Made by a program: the position numbers and the translations under genes. This document shows positions 23,923 to 34,878 of a stretch of 64,000 nucleotides of DNA, piece after piece. The DNA comes from Phascolarctos cinereus (lineage: Eukaryota > Chordata > Mammalia > Diprotodontia > Phascolarctidae). The notes under the pieces were generated by a model. That model searched no databases. It was not told the DNA's origin and worked only from the letters and a program-made list of their open reading frames with translations. The stretch lies in assembly GCF_002099425.1 (NCBI RefSeq), contig NW_018344160.1, positions 1,207,001-1,271,000 on the forward strand, read 5' to 3'. The first letter of the stretch is position 1, and each line of letters begins with the position of its first letter.

Positions 23923-24480
23923 ACATTTTTAAGCATTTAACCTGGCATAGGCATTATCCTATTAGGGAGACATATAAGAATGCAAAATAAGTATTAGTCC
24001 CTCTTCCTATAAGATGCATAAATCCTAGTATGGGGAAACATAACTTATAGCAAAGTAGTAGCTAGGTAATGGTGAAGTCAAAGGATGATAAGTAAAGCCA
24101 TGGGGTAATCAAAAGATACACATTGCCCAAAAGCAATTCTAATATTAATTTAATTACCATGCTTAAATGAAAGAGGCTGGAACCAAAAGATGGAGTAAAC
24201 AAATCACAGAAGAGTGAGGTGTTTGGGTTAATAGGGTTTTTGAGATGTAGTATGCTCTCATCAGTCAACAAGGTTTCAGGGCAAGGACTAGAGATCTGGT
24301 TAGAAGGATTCAGGGAATGCATAAAGGTGAGCATGGTGAGTGGCCTTGCAGTGGAATAGAATATCTCTGTTTCCAACCTGATATTACAGTTCCTTCCTTG
24401 GGATCCTGAATTCTTGTTTGGTAAGAATTCACCATATCTTGGCATATGTAAACCCACCATAAAGCATTGCAGCCATTTAA
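23923..24480. other. Unrecognised DNA
   Basis: A 132-codon minus-strand open frame (24062-24460) crosses it. It has no recognised motif and looks like chance. Confidence 0.45.
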
Positions 24481-24481
24481 A

Positions 24482-24695
24482 TTTTTTTTGAAATATTATT
24501 TTATTTATTTTTAGTTTTCACCATGTACTTCAAGATTTTGAGTTCCAAATTTTCTCCCCATCTCTTCCCTCTCCCCACCCCAAGATATTGTGTATTCTAA
24601 ACACCCCTTCTCACAATCTACCCTCCCTTCTATCATCCTTTCATTCTCTTATCTCCTTCCTCTTCTATTTTCCTATAGGACATGATAGATTTCCT
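24482..24695 (-). mobile_element. HAL1/L1 3' tail fragment (reverse)
   Basis: The reverse complement gives the terminal tail module: ATAGGAAAATAG, a purine-rich stretch, GGAGAAAATTTGGAACTCAA AATCTTGAAG, then an A-rich tail (T-rich at 24482-24515). It is a 5'-truncated copy of the terminal module, in opposite orientation to the next feature. Confidence 0.7.
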
Positions 24696-24711
24696 CACAG
24701 AGTAGTCATAT

Positions 24712-25590
24712 TGGGAACAACTCATGAGATCTTTCTCGGTATTAGGGTAGTGGGGAGTATATATATAGACAGAGAGAACTGGGTGAATTGAATATGAAGG
24801 GATGATAACTGAAAAATAAAATTAAGGTGTGAGAGAGTATTGTACAGGGAGATGGAGAAAAGGTAGAATGTGGTATATTATCTCACATAAAAGAAGCAAG
24901 AAAAAGCTTTTACCATCAAGCAAAAGAAGGGGGAGGTGAGAGAAAATTAATAAATCTTACTCTCATTGGATTTAGCTTAATAAGAGAATTACATACACTC
25001 TTAATTGTGTATGGAAATCTATCTTACCCTACAGGAAAATATGGGGTAGAGGTTAATAGGAGGGGGATGATAGAAGTGAAGGCATATTGGAGGAGGGGCA
25101 GATCAGAAGCAAACACTTCTGTGTAGGAACAGGGTCAATGGAGAGAATGAAATAAATGGTGGGTGGAGGTGGGATAGGATGAAAGGAAACATAGTTTTTC
25201 CACAACATGGGTATTTTGGAAGTATTTTGCATGACTAAACATTTATAACCTGTATCTAGTTCCTTGCCTTCTCAATAAGGGTTGGTTGGGAGGGAGGAAA
25301 GCAGATAATTTGGAACCCAAAGTTTTAAAAGCAAATGTTAAAAATTGTTTTTATGTGGAACTGGGAAATAAGATATACAGGCAATGAAGTATAGAAATCC
25401 ATCCTGCCCTACAGGAAAATAAAAGGGGGAGGAGATAAGAGAAGAGGGGGTGTAGAAGGGATATTAGGGGAAGGAGTATTCAGAATGCATGCTGCTTTGA
25501 GGTGGGGGAGGGGAAAGATAGGGAAAAATCTGGAACTGAACATTTATGGAAGTGAATGTTGAAAACTAAAAATTCATTAATTAATTAAGT
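24712..25590 (+). mobile_element. HAL1 3' half (5'-truncated)
   Basis: It starts at AACTCATGAGATCTTTCTCG, equivalent to about 33711 in copy C. It runs through the purine-rich 3' region with both tail modules and ends GAATGTTGAAAACTAAAAATTC with an A/T-rich tail. No coding sequence. A short TATATATA at 24757-24768 replaces the longer microsatellite found at this point in copy C. Confidence 0.75.
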
Positions 25591-25984
25591 TTAAAAAATA
25601 CTTCAAATAACAATTGACTCTTATAAATCAGTTTGAACTGGCTCTAGCACTTGCGTGTATCCCAAGGCCTAGGCCATCTTCTCTCCCTACAAGCAGTCTC
25701 GGTAACCTTATCAGTTCCCTAGGTTTCATTATGATTTCTATTCAGATGACTCAGATTTAGACAACTAGTCTTAGTGTCTTTAGAATTTCAATTTCACACC
25801 AATTGGACTTTTCAAACTGTATATTTGGTGCTCTAGCCATAGCTACCAAAGACCAAAATAAATAAATAAATTAATGAAGTTCTGGCCACCAAAGTCCTTC
25901 GCCTTGTGCAATCAGAAAATAGTATGATTTTGTTTACATTAAAGCAGTATTAGTACCTGCTTTACTGCTGTACCCCTACAGACC
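25591..25984. other. Mostly unrecognised, possible upstream L2 text
   Basis: The stretch near 25740-25780 (TCAGATGACTCAGATTTAGACAAC) faintly recalls internal L2 sequence that would belong with the L2 end that follows. Not certain. Confidence 0.35.
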
Positions 25985-26105
25985 ATGGAATCTTTCCATT
26001 TAACTTTTCACATATATTTGTGTCTCCCATTACAATGTAAGCTCCTTGGATGCAGGGACTATTTGTATCCCCAGCACTCAGCATGTTAATAAATGCTTTT
26101 TTTTA
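25985..26105 (+). repeat. L2 LINE 3' end
   Basis: TGTAAGCTCCTTGGATGCAG GGACTATTTGTATCCCCAGC ACTCAGCATGTTAATAAATGC is a clear L2 3' end with part of the 'cctggcacatag' block lost. Confidence 0.8.
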
Positions 26106-26111
26106 TTCATC

Positions 26112-27166
26112 AAAAAAATGATTTTTGAGCTCTTCCATTGCCTGAGACCAATTCATATTTTTCTTGGAGGCTTTGGGTGTAGGAACTTTGACTTTGTCGT
26201 CTTCTTCTGGTTGCATGTTTTGATCTACTTTGTTAGATAACCAAAGTTAGATTCTATAGTCTGAGGTTTTTCTATGCTTTTTGTTCATGTTCCCATGCAA
26301 TTACTTAACTTTTAAACTCTTTGTTACAGTAGGGGTCAGCTTTCAGTGTGGAGGTATATTATCCCAAGCTTTGGGGGTTTTGCGCAGCTGTTTTCAGAGG
26401 TACTTACAGGGACCTGTAAATTTTCAGTTCTTCCAACGTGGTATGATCAAAGGCAAGGTGTTTACTCCTTCCCTGTCCTGGGCTGTGGTCTGTGAGTGAC
26501 TACAAGCACTGTTTTCTGCCTTCAAACTGTGAGTAGGATTCCTTCTCCATCACCACAAGCTTCACCATGTCAGCATTCCTCCTCATCCCAGGACCACCAC
26601 ACAGGACTGTCACACAGATCCAAGCATGAGCAAAGCAAGAGAATGCTGCCTCAGCACCAGAAAAGAAATTCCTGCAATCCTCCTAAGATCAGCCACTTGA
26701 TCCCCTCACAGTCTATGAGCTGAGAGCTCTGGAATCAGCCACTGCTGCCTGTGGCTGCCACCTAGGGACTGCACTAGGGCCCAGGGCTGGACCACGCTCC
26801 TCTCTTACCTGGGTCCAACAGACCTTTCCAACTGACCTGAGTTGTCTTTGGTGTTTTTGGGTTGAGAAGTCTGTAAACCACACAAGTCCCCTTGATTCAG
26901 TCTTCTGAAGCTTGCTCCGGGTTTGCTGGGCCCCATCTTTGCTTGCGCAGCTCATGATGAACTCCACTTTTCTCTTAGCCCAGCTCAATTCCTTCCTGTT
27001 GACATTCCAGTTTGTCTTGGGCTGGAAATCTGCCCCATTCTGTCTTTTTGTGGGTTCTGCTACTTTAGAATTTTTTCAGAGACATTTTTACAGGTATTTG
27101 GAAGGTTTGGAGCAGAGCTCAAGGAAGTCACTGCTTTTACTCCACCATCTTGGCTTGCCCCCCCCT
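26112..27166 (-). mobile_element. HAL1/L1 5' part only (reverse)
   Basis: On the minus strand it starts GGGGGGCAAGCCAAGATGGTG at 27166 (YY1-like CCAAGATGG at 27145-27153), then AGTAAAAGCAGTGACTTCC as in copies at 2446 and 31676. It passes through the 5' UTR into early ORF1 and stops near 26112 in text equivalent to the SMEELK region of ORF1. The 5' end is intact but the 3' part is absent. That is unusual for a LINE, since reverse transcription starts from the 3' end, so a later deletion is likely. Confidence 0.75.
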
Positions 27167-27234
27167 TTAGCCATTTTCATAACTTGCCACAATTAAACAC
27201 ATAAAACTGCCTTCCTCAACAACTCCTTGACATC

Positions 27235-27272
27235 ACACGCACACACACACACACACACACACACTCACGCGC
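27235..27272. repeat. (CA)n microsatellite
   Basis: CACACACA run with CACGCGCACAC edges. Confidence 0.9.
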
Positions 27273-27584
27273 ACATCTTGCTGTGGCAACAGTAATCCAA
27301 TCAGCACTACAAGTCTTAGAAGGGACTTGTCAATCAATTCCTCAATGAATGCATTCAACATCCCTATGCCTTTTCACACCAAAATATGTCCCTGGCCACC
27401 ATCTCCCTTTATGTATTTTCTTCCTCTAGTAGAGTATAAGGTAGGTTGGAAGGGCTTGTGTTGCTTTTTCTATTTATATACATAGTGCTTATTACAATCC
27501 CTAATACACATGTACTTAATTTTTATTTTCATTCATTCATATATAGGTGGCTTGGGTGAATTTTGGAGCAAAGTGTTGTTTTAG

Positions 27585-27830
27585 TTTGGTAATTTCATTC
27601 ATGTCTGACTTCTCATGACACAATTTGTGGTTTTCTTAGCAAAGATACTTTAGTATTTGTCATTTACTTCTCCAGATCATTTTTACAGATGAGGAAACTG
27701 AGGAAAACTAAGTTAAGTGACTTGCCCAGAGTCACACAGCTCGAAGTGTCTAAGGCTGGATTCCAACTCAGGAAGATGAGTCTTCTTGTCTGTAGGCCTG
27801 GCAATGTATCCACTGTGCCTCCTAGGCACA
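27585..27830 (-). mobile_element. MAR1-like SINE (reverse)
   Basis: Reading + strand: TCATGACACAATTTGTGGTTTTCTTAGC, then TTTTTACAGATGAGGAAACTGAGG, GTGACTTGCCCAGAGTCACACAGCT, and TATCCACTGTGCCTCCTAG. This is the reverse complement of a marsupial CORE-SINE with a tRNA-like head of the same kind as the SINE at 58357. Recognised from consensus memory. Confidence 0.75.
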
Positions 27831-28224
27831 TAGAGGAAAATAAACATATTTCCACAATAAAAATCACTATAAATTGAATATTTTGTATTCATACATATTT
27901 AACAACTTTTAACAGACCTGTGATTTCATCAGCATGAAGAGTTTGTTCTATTCAGGATCATCATCACCTTTTCTGAAGTCTGACATATTTAGCAAATACC
28001 TAATATTTGACATTTGTGAAACAGTGTGGTGGAATTGAAAGAACAGGAAAAAAAAACCTAACACTTGGCTAGTTTTTCAATGCTAGATGATTCATTATCA
28101 CTATGTCTCCTAGAAATTTCATTATACTCAGCGATCCCCCTCCCAGATCTCTTTAGCTTCTACATGCGGCTTCCACTGTACTTTCTGAAGCCCCTGCTCT
28201 ATAGTTAATATAATTTCCTTTCTG
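27831..28224. other. Unrecognised DNA
   Basis: Nothing identifiable. Confidence 0.45.
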
Positions 28225-28320
28225 GTTGCAAAAATAAATAAATAAACAAATAAACACATAAATGAATAAACAAATAGATAAATAAATGAATGAATGAATA
28301 AAAAATAAATGAATGAAATA
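28225..28320 (+). repeat. AAATA/AATGA microsatellite
   Basis: Runs of AAATAAATAAATAAAC and GAATGAATGAATAAA. Confidence 0.85.
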
Positions 28321-28324
28321 ACTA

Positions 28325-28530
28325 TACTGTTTTGTTGGTGGGGCTTTGAATTGGTCTAATTTCTTCAGAAAGCAACTTCAAAATATGCTAAGAAAGTGAA
28401 CAATATATTAATCCCCTTTGACATAGTCATCCCACTGCAAAGCATATATTTCAAGGAAGTCATTTGCAACCCTTCAAGTCCAAAGATGATGCTCTGTGTT
28501 ACCAGGGAAAATCAGCACACTGTTAGCTCT
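28325..28530 (+). mobile_element. Very old L1 ORF2 C-terminal fragment
   Basis: TTGTTGGTGGGGCTTTGAATTGGTCTAA, AGAAAGCAACTT and CCTTTGACATAGTCATCCCACTG parallel the L1 C-terminal text 'ttgttggtggagttgtgaa...gagcaatttgg...cctttgacccagcaatacc'. Highly diverged. Confidence 0.55.
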
Positions 28531-30014
28531 TATTTTATGGAGACCACAAAAACAGTGACATCCTGAAGGAGATACAAAGGTAAAAAGAATGGTAGCATCA
28601 AATGAATATTCAACTAATATATAGTACATATGTATAGTCTACAGTCAATATAGAATTAATACTATAGAAATATTAATATAAGATAAACTAGAATCCATGA
28701 ACCTGTTTCTTTCCAATTTTGGACCATTTCCCAAGATTAGTTAGATAATACTTGAAAGCTTCCAAATTGTAATGAAGTACTTATGAAATTCAAATGTGCT
28801 AATAACAGACCTTGTGGGTATTAAATGTTCATATCAAGAAACATAAATCTTGAATGAAGGTTCTGAAATAGCCGTAAGTATTTTTTTAAGCTATGGCTCT
28901 AACATTTATGCCTAGCCTTCTCTTTGGCTGTCATAATTTTCATTCTTTCAATGGCAGAGAGTGTTTTAAACTGCCAGCTCTCACCTCACAAATTTGTATA
29001 GCTCCTATACAAAAGCATTTCAAGTGCAAAGCAGAGAACACAATTCTTTCAGCACATGCTTATCTATGACACATTGTTCTTGTATGCTAATGGGATGGCT
29101 CCCAAGGGCTACATTTTTTTTTTTGCCACTGAATATAGATACGACTTCACTGCTACTAGCACACATATGCAAATCATATTAAATTGCAGATAACATGCAA
29201 CTCACTGTCAAACATGACAGAATGATCACAACTGTTAATGGAAATCCAGTAAAATAATGAATTTGCAAAGAATTGCATGAAATTTAAATTAAACTTCATA
29301 GTTCATAAGGATTTTTTTTTGCATGAGAAAAAGAATATATTAAGGCTAGAACTGACTATGGAAATGTAAAAGACAGCAAAGGACTTCCTCTTGATTTAAA
29401 AAAAAAACAAAACTCTCTCCTTGTTCTTTATTTCCTTTTTAACTATTGAACAATTGAAAAAAAAACTGACCTAGAAGAAGAACTAACTAGATATCTATGG
29501 CAATGGAAAAATACAAAATTAGACTACAAATCCTGCATATATTGTCAAGGTATTTTTTTTCCTTTTGAAGTCATTCCATCAATAATTATCATAATTATTT
29601 TATGCTGCCATTACTTATTCTATTTTGCTATTTCATTACTTCTATTCTTTCATGCTTTCAAGTTTCTCATGCCTTCAAATAAAAAAGAATTCCAATTGTT
29701 TATTTCATAGATATTTTAATCATAAATACTTTTAATGATTTTGTTACCAGAATGAAGTCATAATAAATGTCATTTCACCCTGATATTTGCATCTCTTTGA
29801 TTTTGGCACTCTCTCCACAGGAACAAATTTTAACCCATTCTCATGGTGTTCCACAGAGGACCCAAGGCATCAGCCATCTGCCCCAAGGTGTTTTAATATT
29901 TTCTGGAGAAAATACAATCCTCAATCTGTCAATATGTTACCCATTACACTTGTTGCAAGATTGTTTTGACTTGTTATCCTTAAGATGGTAGTGATATTTG
30001 AATACATTTAACAT
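28531..30014. other. Unrecognised AT-rich DNA
   Basis: No repeat family or gene recognised. Several poly-A and poly-T patches (29110-29125, 29310-29320, 29395-29410). Confidence 0.5.
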
Positions 30015-30145
30015 AACTCATCACTTTACAGATGAGGAAAGTGAAGCTTACTGAGGTTAAAAGATTTGTAAAGGTCATCAAAGAAGCAAATAACAGAATC
30101 AGGATTCTAACCCAAGGCTTTTTACTTAAAATTCAATACTTTATT
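30015..30145 (-). repeat. MIR-like SINE (reverse)
   Basis: CACTTTACAGATGAGGAAAGTGAAG, GAGGTTAAAAGATTTG and AATCAGGATTCTAACCCAAG are the reverse complement of the MIR core and 5' part. Confidence 0.65.
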
Positions 30146-31514
30146 TTGAAGTAAATGTTCTTGATGCACATTTTATGTGCTTCATAATGTAAATCAGGGT
30201 TTAGCAACATTTGCTGGAATGTTCTAGGCATCTCTGTATTGCTCATTTGATAAACTATAATATTTATTCTTTTTGAGGATCATGGTTTACATAAAAATAG
30301 ACTCACAAGGATACGAACACTTATATTAAAAATATCAACAAATCAGTTCTCATCCTTCTAGCAATTCTGTTCTAAGCAAAAATTATTGTCTCTCAGTAGT
30401 TCCTATACTATTGGACTAACTGAATGACTCATGTACAAATGGACTAAATATTCTCACCTAATTACATGCAATAATAAATGTTTCTTTTTTTATTCATTCA
30501 TTTTGTTTTTCCATTGTGATTGACTAAGCAGATTTAAAACAATTATGAAAAGTAATGAACAAATGGATACATCTGAATAACTTCATCATTCATTTTTAAA
30601 AATCTCTGAAATAATTATGATGCTAATCTATATGTATATTACTGGTCTCTTTGATGAAAATATAAAAAAAGGAAGAAAAAAGCCACTGCAAATCATTTTC
30701 TACAATAGGCCATATTAGCTACTACACTTCTACTATACTTATGTATGAAGAAGAGGATATAAATTTTGTTCCATTTATTATATGTAGTTTACTGTATAAA
30801 AACACACAATATTTAATCAAAATGAAGTCTAAAAGTCTCTGCTTCAATTAACTGTCTCCTAGGAATATGATTGTTTAATTGATGGATGGAATTGATGTAA
30901 TGACAGGCATAATTATTCAACATGCTAAATGGCCCAAAACAAAAAGACATGTAGTCATTAAAACTTCCCAAAACATCATGGAGGATAACCTGTTCAAAAA
31001 CCTATAAGTATCATCACAAACACAAAATTTAAAGAAACTACAAAAAAGTTCAATAATCTTTCCCATAGACCTTGCCTTTAAAAAATCTATCTGCAATCTA
31101 AGCATTAGGATATAAGAATAAACTTCAATATGTCTTTTATGTCAAAGGGATATCACAAAAAGAGTTATTTACATACAAATTTATTATATCAGAGTAGACA
31201 AGGGATTAATAGAGATAACTCTAATTCAGTAGATCATTCTATTTTCAAAAGACATAATATATGTTTATAAAGTTGAACAATCAACATCAATTTTGTAATT
31301 CTTAAAGAGGACACAGATTTTAGCCTTCAGATTTTGTGTATGAGAGAATTTAAAGTCTTTTTATTGTGGGAAACTGACTTGATAATATCTATAAGCTAAG
31401 CTTCAAATTAGAATGTGGATTGCACACAAACCTAACAAGAATACCCAGAATAACTAAATAAAAAGCTATAAAAGAGCAAAAAGAGCATTAATATCTTGGC
31501 AAAAAAAAAGTTAG
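30146..31514. other. Unrecognised AT-rich DNA
   Basis: Nothing identifiable beyond AT richness. No credible gene. Confidence 0.5.
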
Positions 31515-31663
31515 AAAACCCTACAGAAGAAAATCATTCCTTAAAATTATAATATGTCAAGATGAGGAATCAAGAAAAAGTAGAATTAATAATAAAAATA
31601 AGAAAATAAAAATGAAAATTCAAAGATTAGAAAATAGAAGAAAATGTTAAATATCTCATTAAG

Positions 31664-31675
31664 AATTAATCTAGA
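31664..31675 (+). repeat. Target site duplication of HAL1 C, left
   Basis: AATTAATCTAGA, matching 34867-34878 (AACTAATTTAGA) at 10 of 12. Confidence 0.65.
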
Positions 31676-32551
31676 GGGAAGAACCAAGATGGCAGAGTAA
31701 AAGCAGTGACTTGCTTGACCTCTCCCCCAAATTCCTCCAAATACCTGTAAAAAATGACTCTAAACAAATTCTAAAGCAATAGAACCCACAAAAAAGACAA
31801 AGAGAAACAAAGTTCCAACACAAGGAAACCTGGATGGTTGATCTGAAAGGTATATCATGCCGGGTGGAGAGAGGAGTGCAGCTCAACATGGTCATGTGGT
31901 CAAAACAGCACTCAGTGAAACTGAAGCAGGCCACAGAGGGCTTAATGGAGGGCAGTTGTGGTGGTTTCCAGACATCTCAACCTACAAACACCAAAGACAT
32001 CTTAGAAGATTAGTGGAAAAAGTCTGTGACTGAAGTGAGAGAGAAGTTTGGTTCCAGCCTCAGTCCCCTAGTGTGGCCCTAAGGCAGCAGCTGCCCCTGG
32101 AGCTTCCAGCCCACAGACTGAGGGGGAATCACGTGGCTGATCAGAGTGGGATTTCAGGGATCTCTTGGACAGTCCTGAGGCAGGAATCTCTCACTTTGCC
32201 CATGCTTAGATTTGAGTCACAGTGCTGGGTAGTGCTCCTGGGATGAGGAGGAGCACTGTCATTGTGGAGCTCATAGTGGTGAAGAGGAAAACTTTCTCAC
32301 AGTTCCAAGGCAGAAAAGAGTGCTTGTGGTCCCTCATAGATCAGAGCACAGACCAGGAAAGGGGTAAACACCTTGCCCTTCAGCAGAGCACGTTGGAAGA
32401 ACTGACAATGTGCAGGTCCCTAGAAGTATCTCTGAAAATAACTGCACAAAACCCCCAAAGCTTGGGACAGTAAATTCTCCACACTGGAAACATATCCCTA
32501 CCTTAACAAAGAGTTTAAAACTCAAGTAATTGACTGGGATCATTAAAAAAT
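31676..32551 (+). promoter_or_regulatory. HAL1 C 5' UTR / internal promoter region
   Basis: YY1-like CCAAGATGGC at 31684-31693, 8 bp after the element start, as in therian L1. The text then parallels 2446-3314. Activity today is not implied. Confidence 0.55.
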
Positions 32552-33625
32552 AAAGGCACAAAAAAGTCAGAACACAGAGTCATTCTTTGGTAACAAAGAA
32601 GACCAAAACATACAACCAGAAAAAGACAACAAATTCAAAGCTCCTACATCCAAAGTCTCCAAGAAAAATGTGAATCAGTCCCAATCCATGGAAGAGCTCA
32701 AAAAGGATTTTGAGAAACAAGTAAGAGAAGCAGAGGAAAAACTGGGAAGAGAAATGAGACTGATGCAAGAAAATCATAAGAAACAAGTCAACAGCTTGCT
32801 AAAGGAGATTCCCCCAAAAAATACTGAAGAAAATAATACCTCAAAAAATAAGCTAACCCAAATGGCAAAAGAGGTCTAAAAAGCCAATGAGGAGAAGAAT
32901 GCCCTTAAAAGCAAAATTGGCCAAATGAAAAAGGAAGTCCAAAAGATTACTGAAGAAAATAATTGCTTAAAAATTAGAATACAGCAATTGGAAGCTAGTG
33001 ACTTTATGAGAAATCAAGACACAGTAAAAGAAATCCAAAAGAATGAAAAAATAGAAAACAATGTGAAATATCTCATTGGAAAAACAACTGACCTGGAAAA
33101 TAGATCCAGGAGAGAGAATTTAAAAATTATTGGACCATCTGAAAACCATGATGAATAAAAAGGGCCTAGACATCATCTTTCAAGAAATTATCAAGGAAGA
33201 CTGCCCTGATATTTTAGAACCAGTGGTTAAAATAGATACAGAAAGAATTCACTGATCACCTCCTGAAAGAGATTTCCAAAGCAAAACTCCTAGGAATATT
33301 ATAGTCAAATTCCAGAGTTCCCAGGTCAAGGAGAAAATATTGTAAATAGCAAGAAAGAAACAATTCAAGTTTTGTGGAAACACAATCAGGATAGCACAAG
33401 GTTTAGCAGCTTCTATATTAAGGGATTTGAGAGCCTGAAATATAATATTCTAGAGTTCAAAGGAGAGAGCATTCAAAACAAGAATAACCTACCCAGCAAA
33501 TTTCAACATAATCCCTCAGGGGGAAAAATGGGCATTCAGTGTAACAAATGACTTTCAAGCATTCTTGATGAAAAGATCAGAGCTGAATAGAAATTTTGAC
33601 TTTCAAACACAAGAATCAAATGAAT
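32552..33625 (+). pseudogene. HAL1 C ORF1 remnant
   Basis: The expected start codon is lost (ATTAAAAAATAAAGG where copy 2446 has ATGACCAAGCC). From 32670 one frame reads MNQSQSMEELKKDFEKQVRE and EKLGREMRLMQENHKKQ, a clear coiled coil. It meets a single stop at 32877-32879 and continues in the same frame from 32925: KEVQKITEENNCLKIRIQQLE, then the RRM start LENRSRRENLKIIGPSE (to about 33150). A frame change follows, and the RRM and C-terminal text is readable only as bases to about 33625. ORF1 protein would bind element RNA. This copy cannot make it. Confidence 0.75.
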
Positions 33626-33772
33626 CATAAAGATGTAAACAGGAAATAGAAATCATAAGAGACTTATTAATGTTGAACTATTTACATTCCTGCATGGAAA
33701 GATAATATTTGTAACTCATGAGACCTTTTTCAGTATTAGGGCAGCTGGAGGGAAAAGAATTAAACATACATG

Positions 33773-33776
33773 TGAG

Positions 33777-33858
<82 letters not shown>

Positions 33859-34012
33859 GTGTGTGTGCATGTGGGTGTATGTATATATAATATATATGTA
33901 TGTGTATAATATACACACATGTATGTATATATATGTATATGTATGTATGTATGCATTCATGCAGATAGATAGATAAATAGATAGATGGATGGATAGATAG
34001 ATAGATAGATAT
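33773..34012. repeat. TA, TATG and GATA compound microsatellite
   Basis: (TA)n at about 33778-33858, mixed TG/TATG at 33858-33958, and (GATA)n at 33964-34012. It lies at the same point where the HAL1 at 2446 has a short GATACATA repeat and the one at 24712 has TATATATA, so it grew from a seed in the element. It yields long spurious open frames on both strands. Confidence 0.9.
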
Positions 34013-34149
34013 AGCGAACAGGGTGAGTTGAAGATGAAAGGGTGATATCTGGAGAATAAAATTAAGGAGTGAGAGAGGATTATGCTGAGAGAAGGAGAAA
34101 GGGAGAGGTAGAATGGGATAAATTATCTCACATAAAACAGACAAGAAAA

Positions 34150-34866
34150 GGCTTTTACCATGGAGGAGAAACAGGGGAAGGTGAGAGGGAATGAGTGAAT
34201 CTTATTCTTAATCCATTTGGCATAAGGCAGGAATAACATACACACTCAATTGTGTATGGAAATCTATCTTACCCTACAGGAAAACAGGGTGGGAAGGGGA
34301 CAAGAGAGGAAGAGAATGATAGAAGGGAGGGCAGATTAGTGGAGGGGTAATCAGAAGCAAACTCTTGTGAGGAGGGACAAGGTCAAAACAGAGAATAGAA
34401 GAAATGTGGGGTGGGATAGGATTAAGGAAAATATAGCTAGTTTTTCACAACATTCCTACTATGGAAGTGTCTTGCATAAATAAACATGTATAACCTGTAT
34501 CAGGTTGCTTGCCTTTTCAATGATGGTAGGTGGAAAGGGAGGAAGGGAGAAAATTTGTAATACAAAGTTTTAAAAATATATTCTACAAATTGTTTTCATA
34601 TGCAATTGGGAAATAAGAAATACAGGAAATTGGGTATAGAAATCTATCCTGGCCTACAGGAAAATTGAAGGGGAGTGGAATAAGAGAAGGGGGGGGAGAG
34701 ATATAAGGGAGGACAGATTAGGGGAAGGGGTATTCAGAATGCATGCCATCTTGGGGTGGGGGGAGTAGCAAGATGGGGAGAAAATTTGGAATTCAAAATC
34801 TTGTGTAGGTGAATGTTGAAAACTAAAAATAAATTAACTTAAGAGGAAAAAAAGTAATGTTAAAAA
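34150..34866 (+). repeat. Doubled HAL1 3' tail (copy C)
   Basis: Module 1 includes GTGTATGGAAATCTATCTTACCCTACAGG (about 34251-34280) and ends with GTAATACAAAGTTTTAAAA. Module 2 repeats GGTATAGAAATCTATCCTGG CCTACAGG (34632-34662) and ends GGAATTCAAAATCTTGTG...GTTGAAAACTAAAAATAAA. Confidence 0.65.
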
Positions 34867-34878
34867 AACTAATTTAGA
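34867..34878 (+). repeat. Target site duplication of HAL1 C, right
   Basis: AACTAATTTAGA. L1 D resumes here. Confidence 0.65.

Larger units (their letters stand above)
31676..34866 (+). mobile_element. HAL1 copy C: full-length half-L1 inserted in L1 D
   Basis: It starts GGGAAGAACCAAGATGGCAG at 31676. It contains a 5' UTR (to about 32550), an ORF1-related region (about 32552-33625), a microsatellite (33775-34012) and the doubled purine-rich 3' tail, ending GAATGTTGAAAACTAAAAATAAATTAAC near 34830 and an A-rich run. No ORF2. The insertion is flanked by a diverged target duplication and interrupts L1 D at one point in ORF1. It is therefore younger than D. It is the best preserved HAL1 of the window. 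Confidence 0.85.

Noticed and set aside
24062-24460. 132-codon minus-strand open frame outside recognised repeats
   Set aside because: No recognisable domain, no splice or promoter context, and composition like the surrounding DNA. Likely chance.
26912-27204. Two overlapping plus-strand frames of over 90 codons
   Set aside because: Antisense of the HAL1/L1 5' UTR. The same antisense frames appear at 2386-2580 and 31671-31934, so they are a family by-product.
27235-27272. CA/CG alternating tract as Z-DNA regulatory site
   Set aside because: Ordinary short CA microsatellite. Nothing around it supports a regulatory role.
33716-34144. 142-codon minus-strand open frame
   Set aside because: Lies over the TA/GATA microsatellite of HAL1 C. 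Low-complexity translation.
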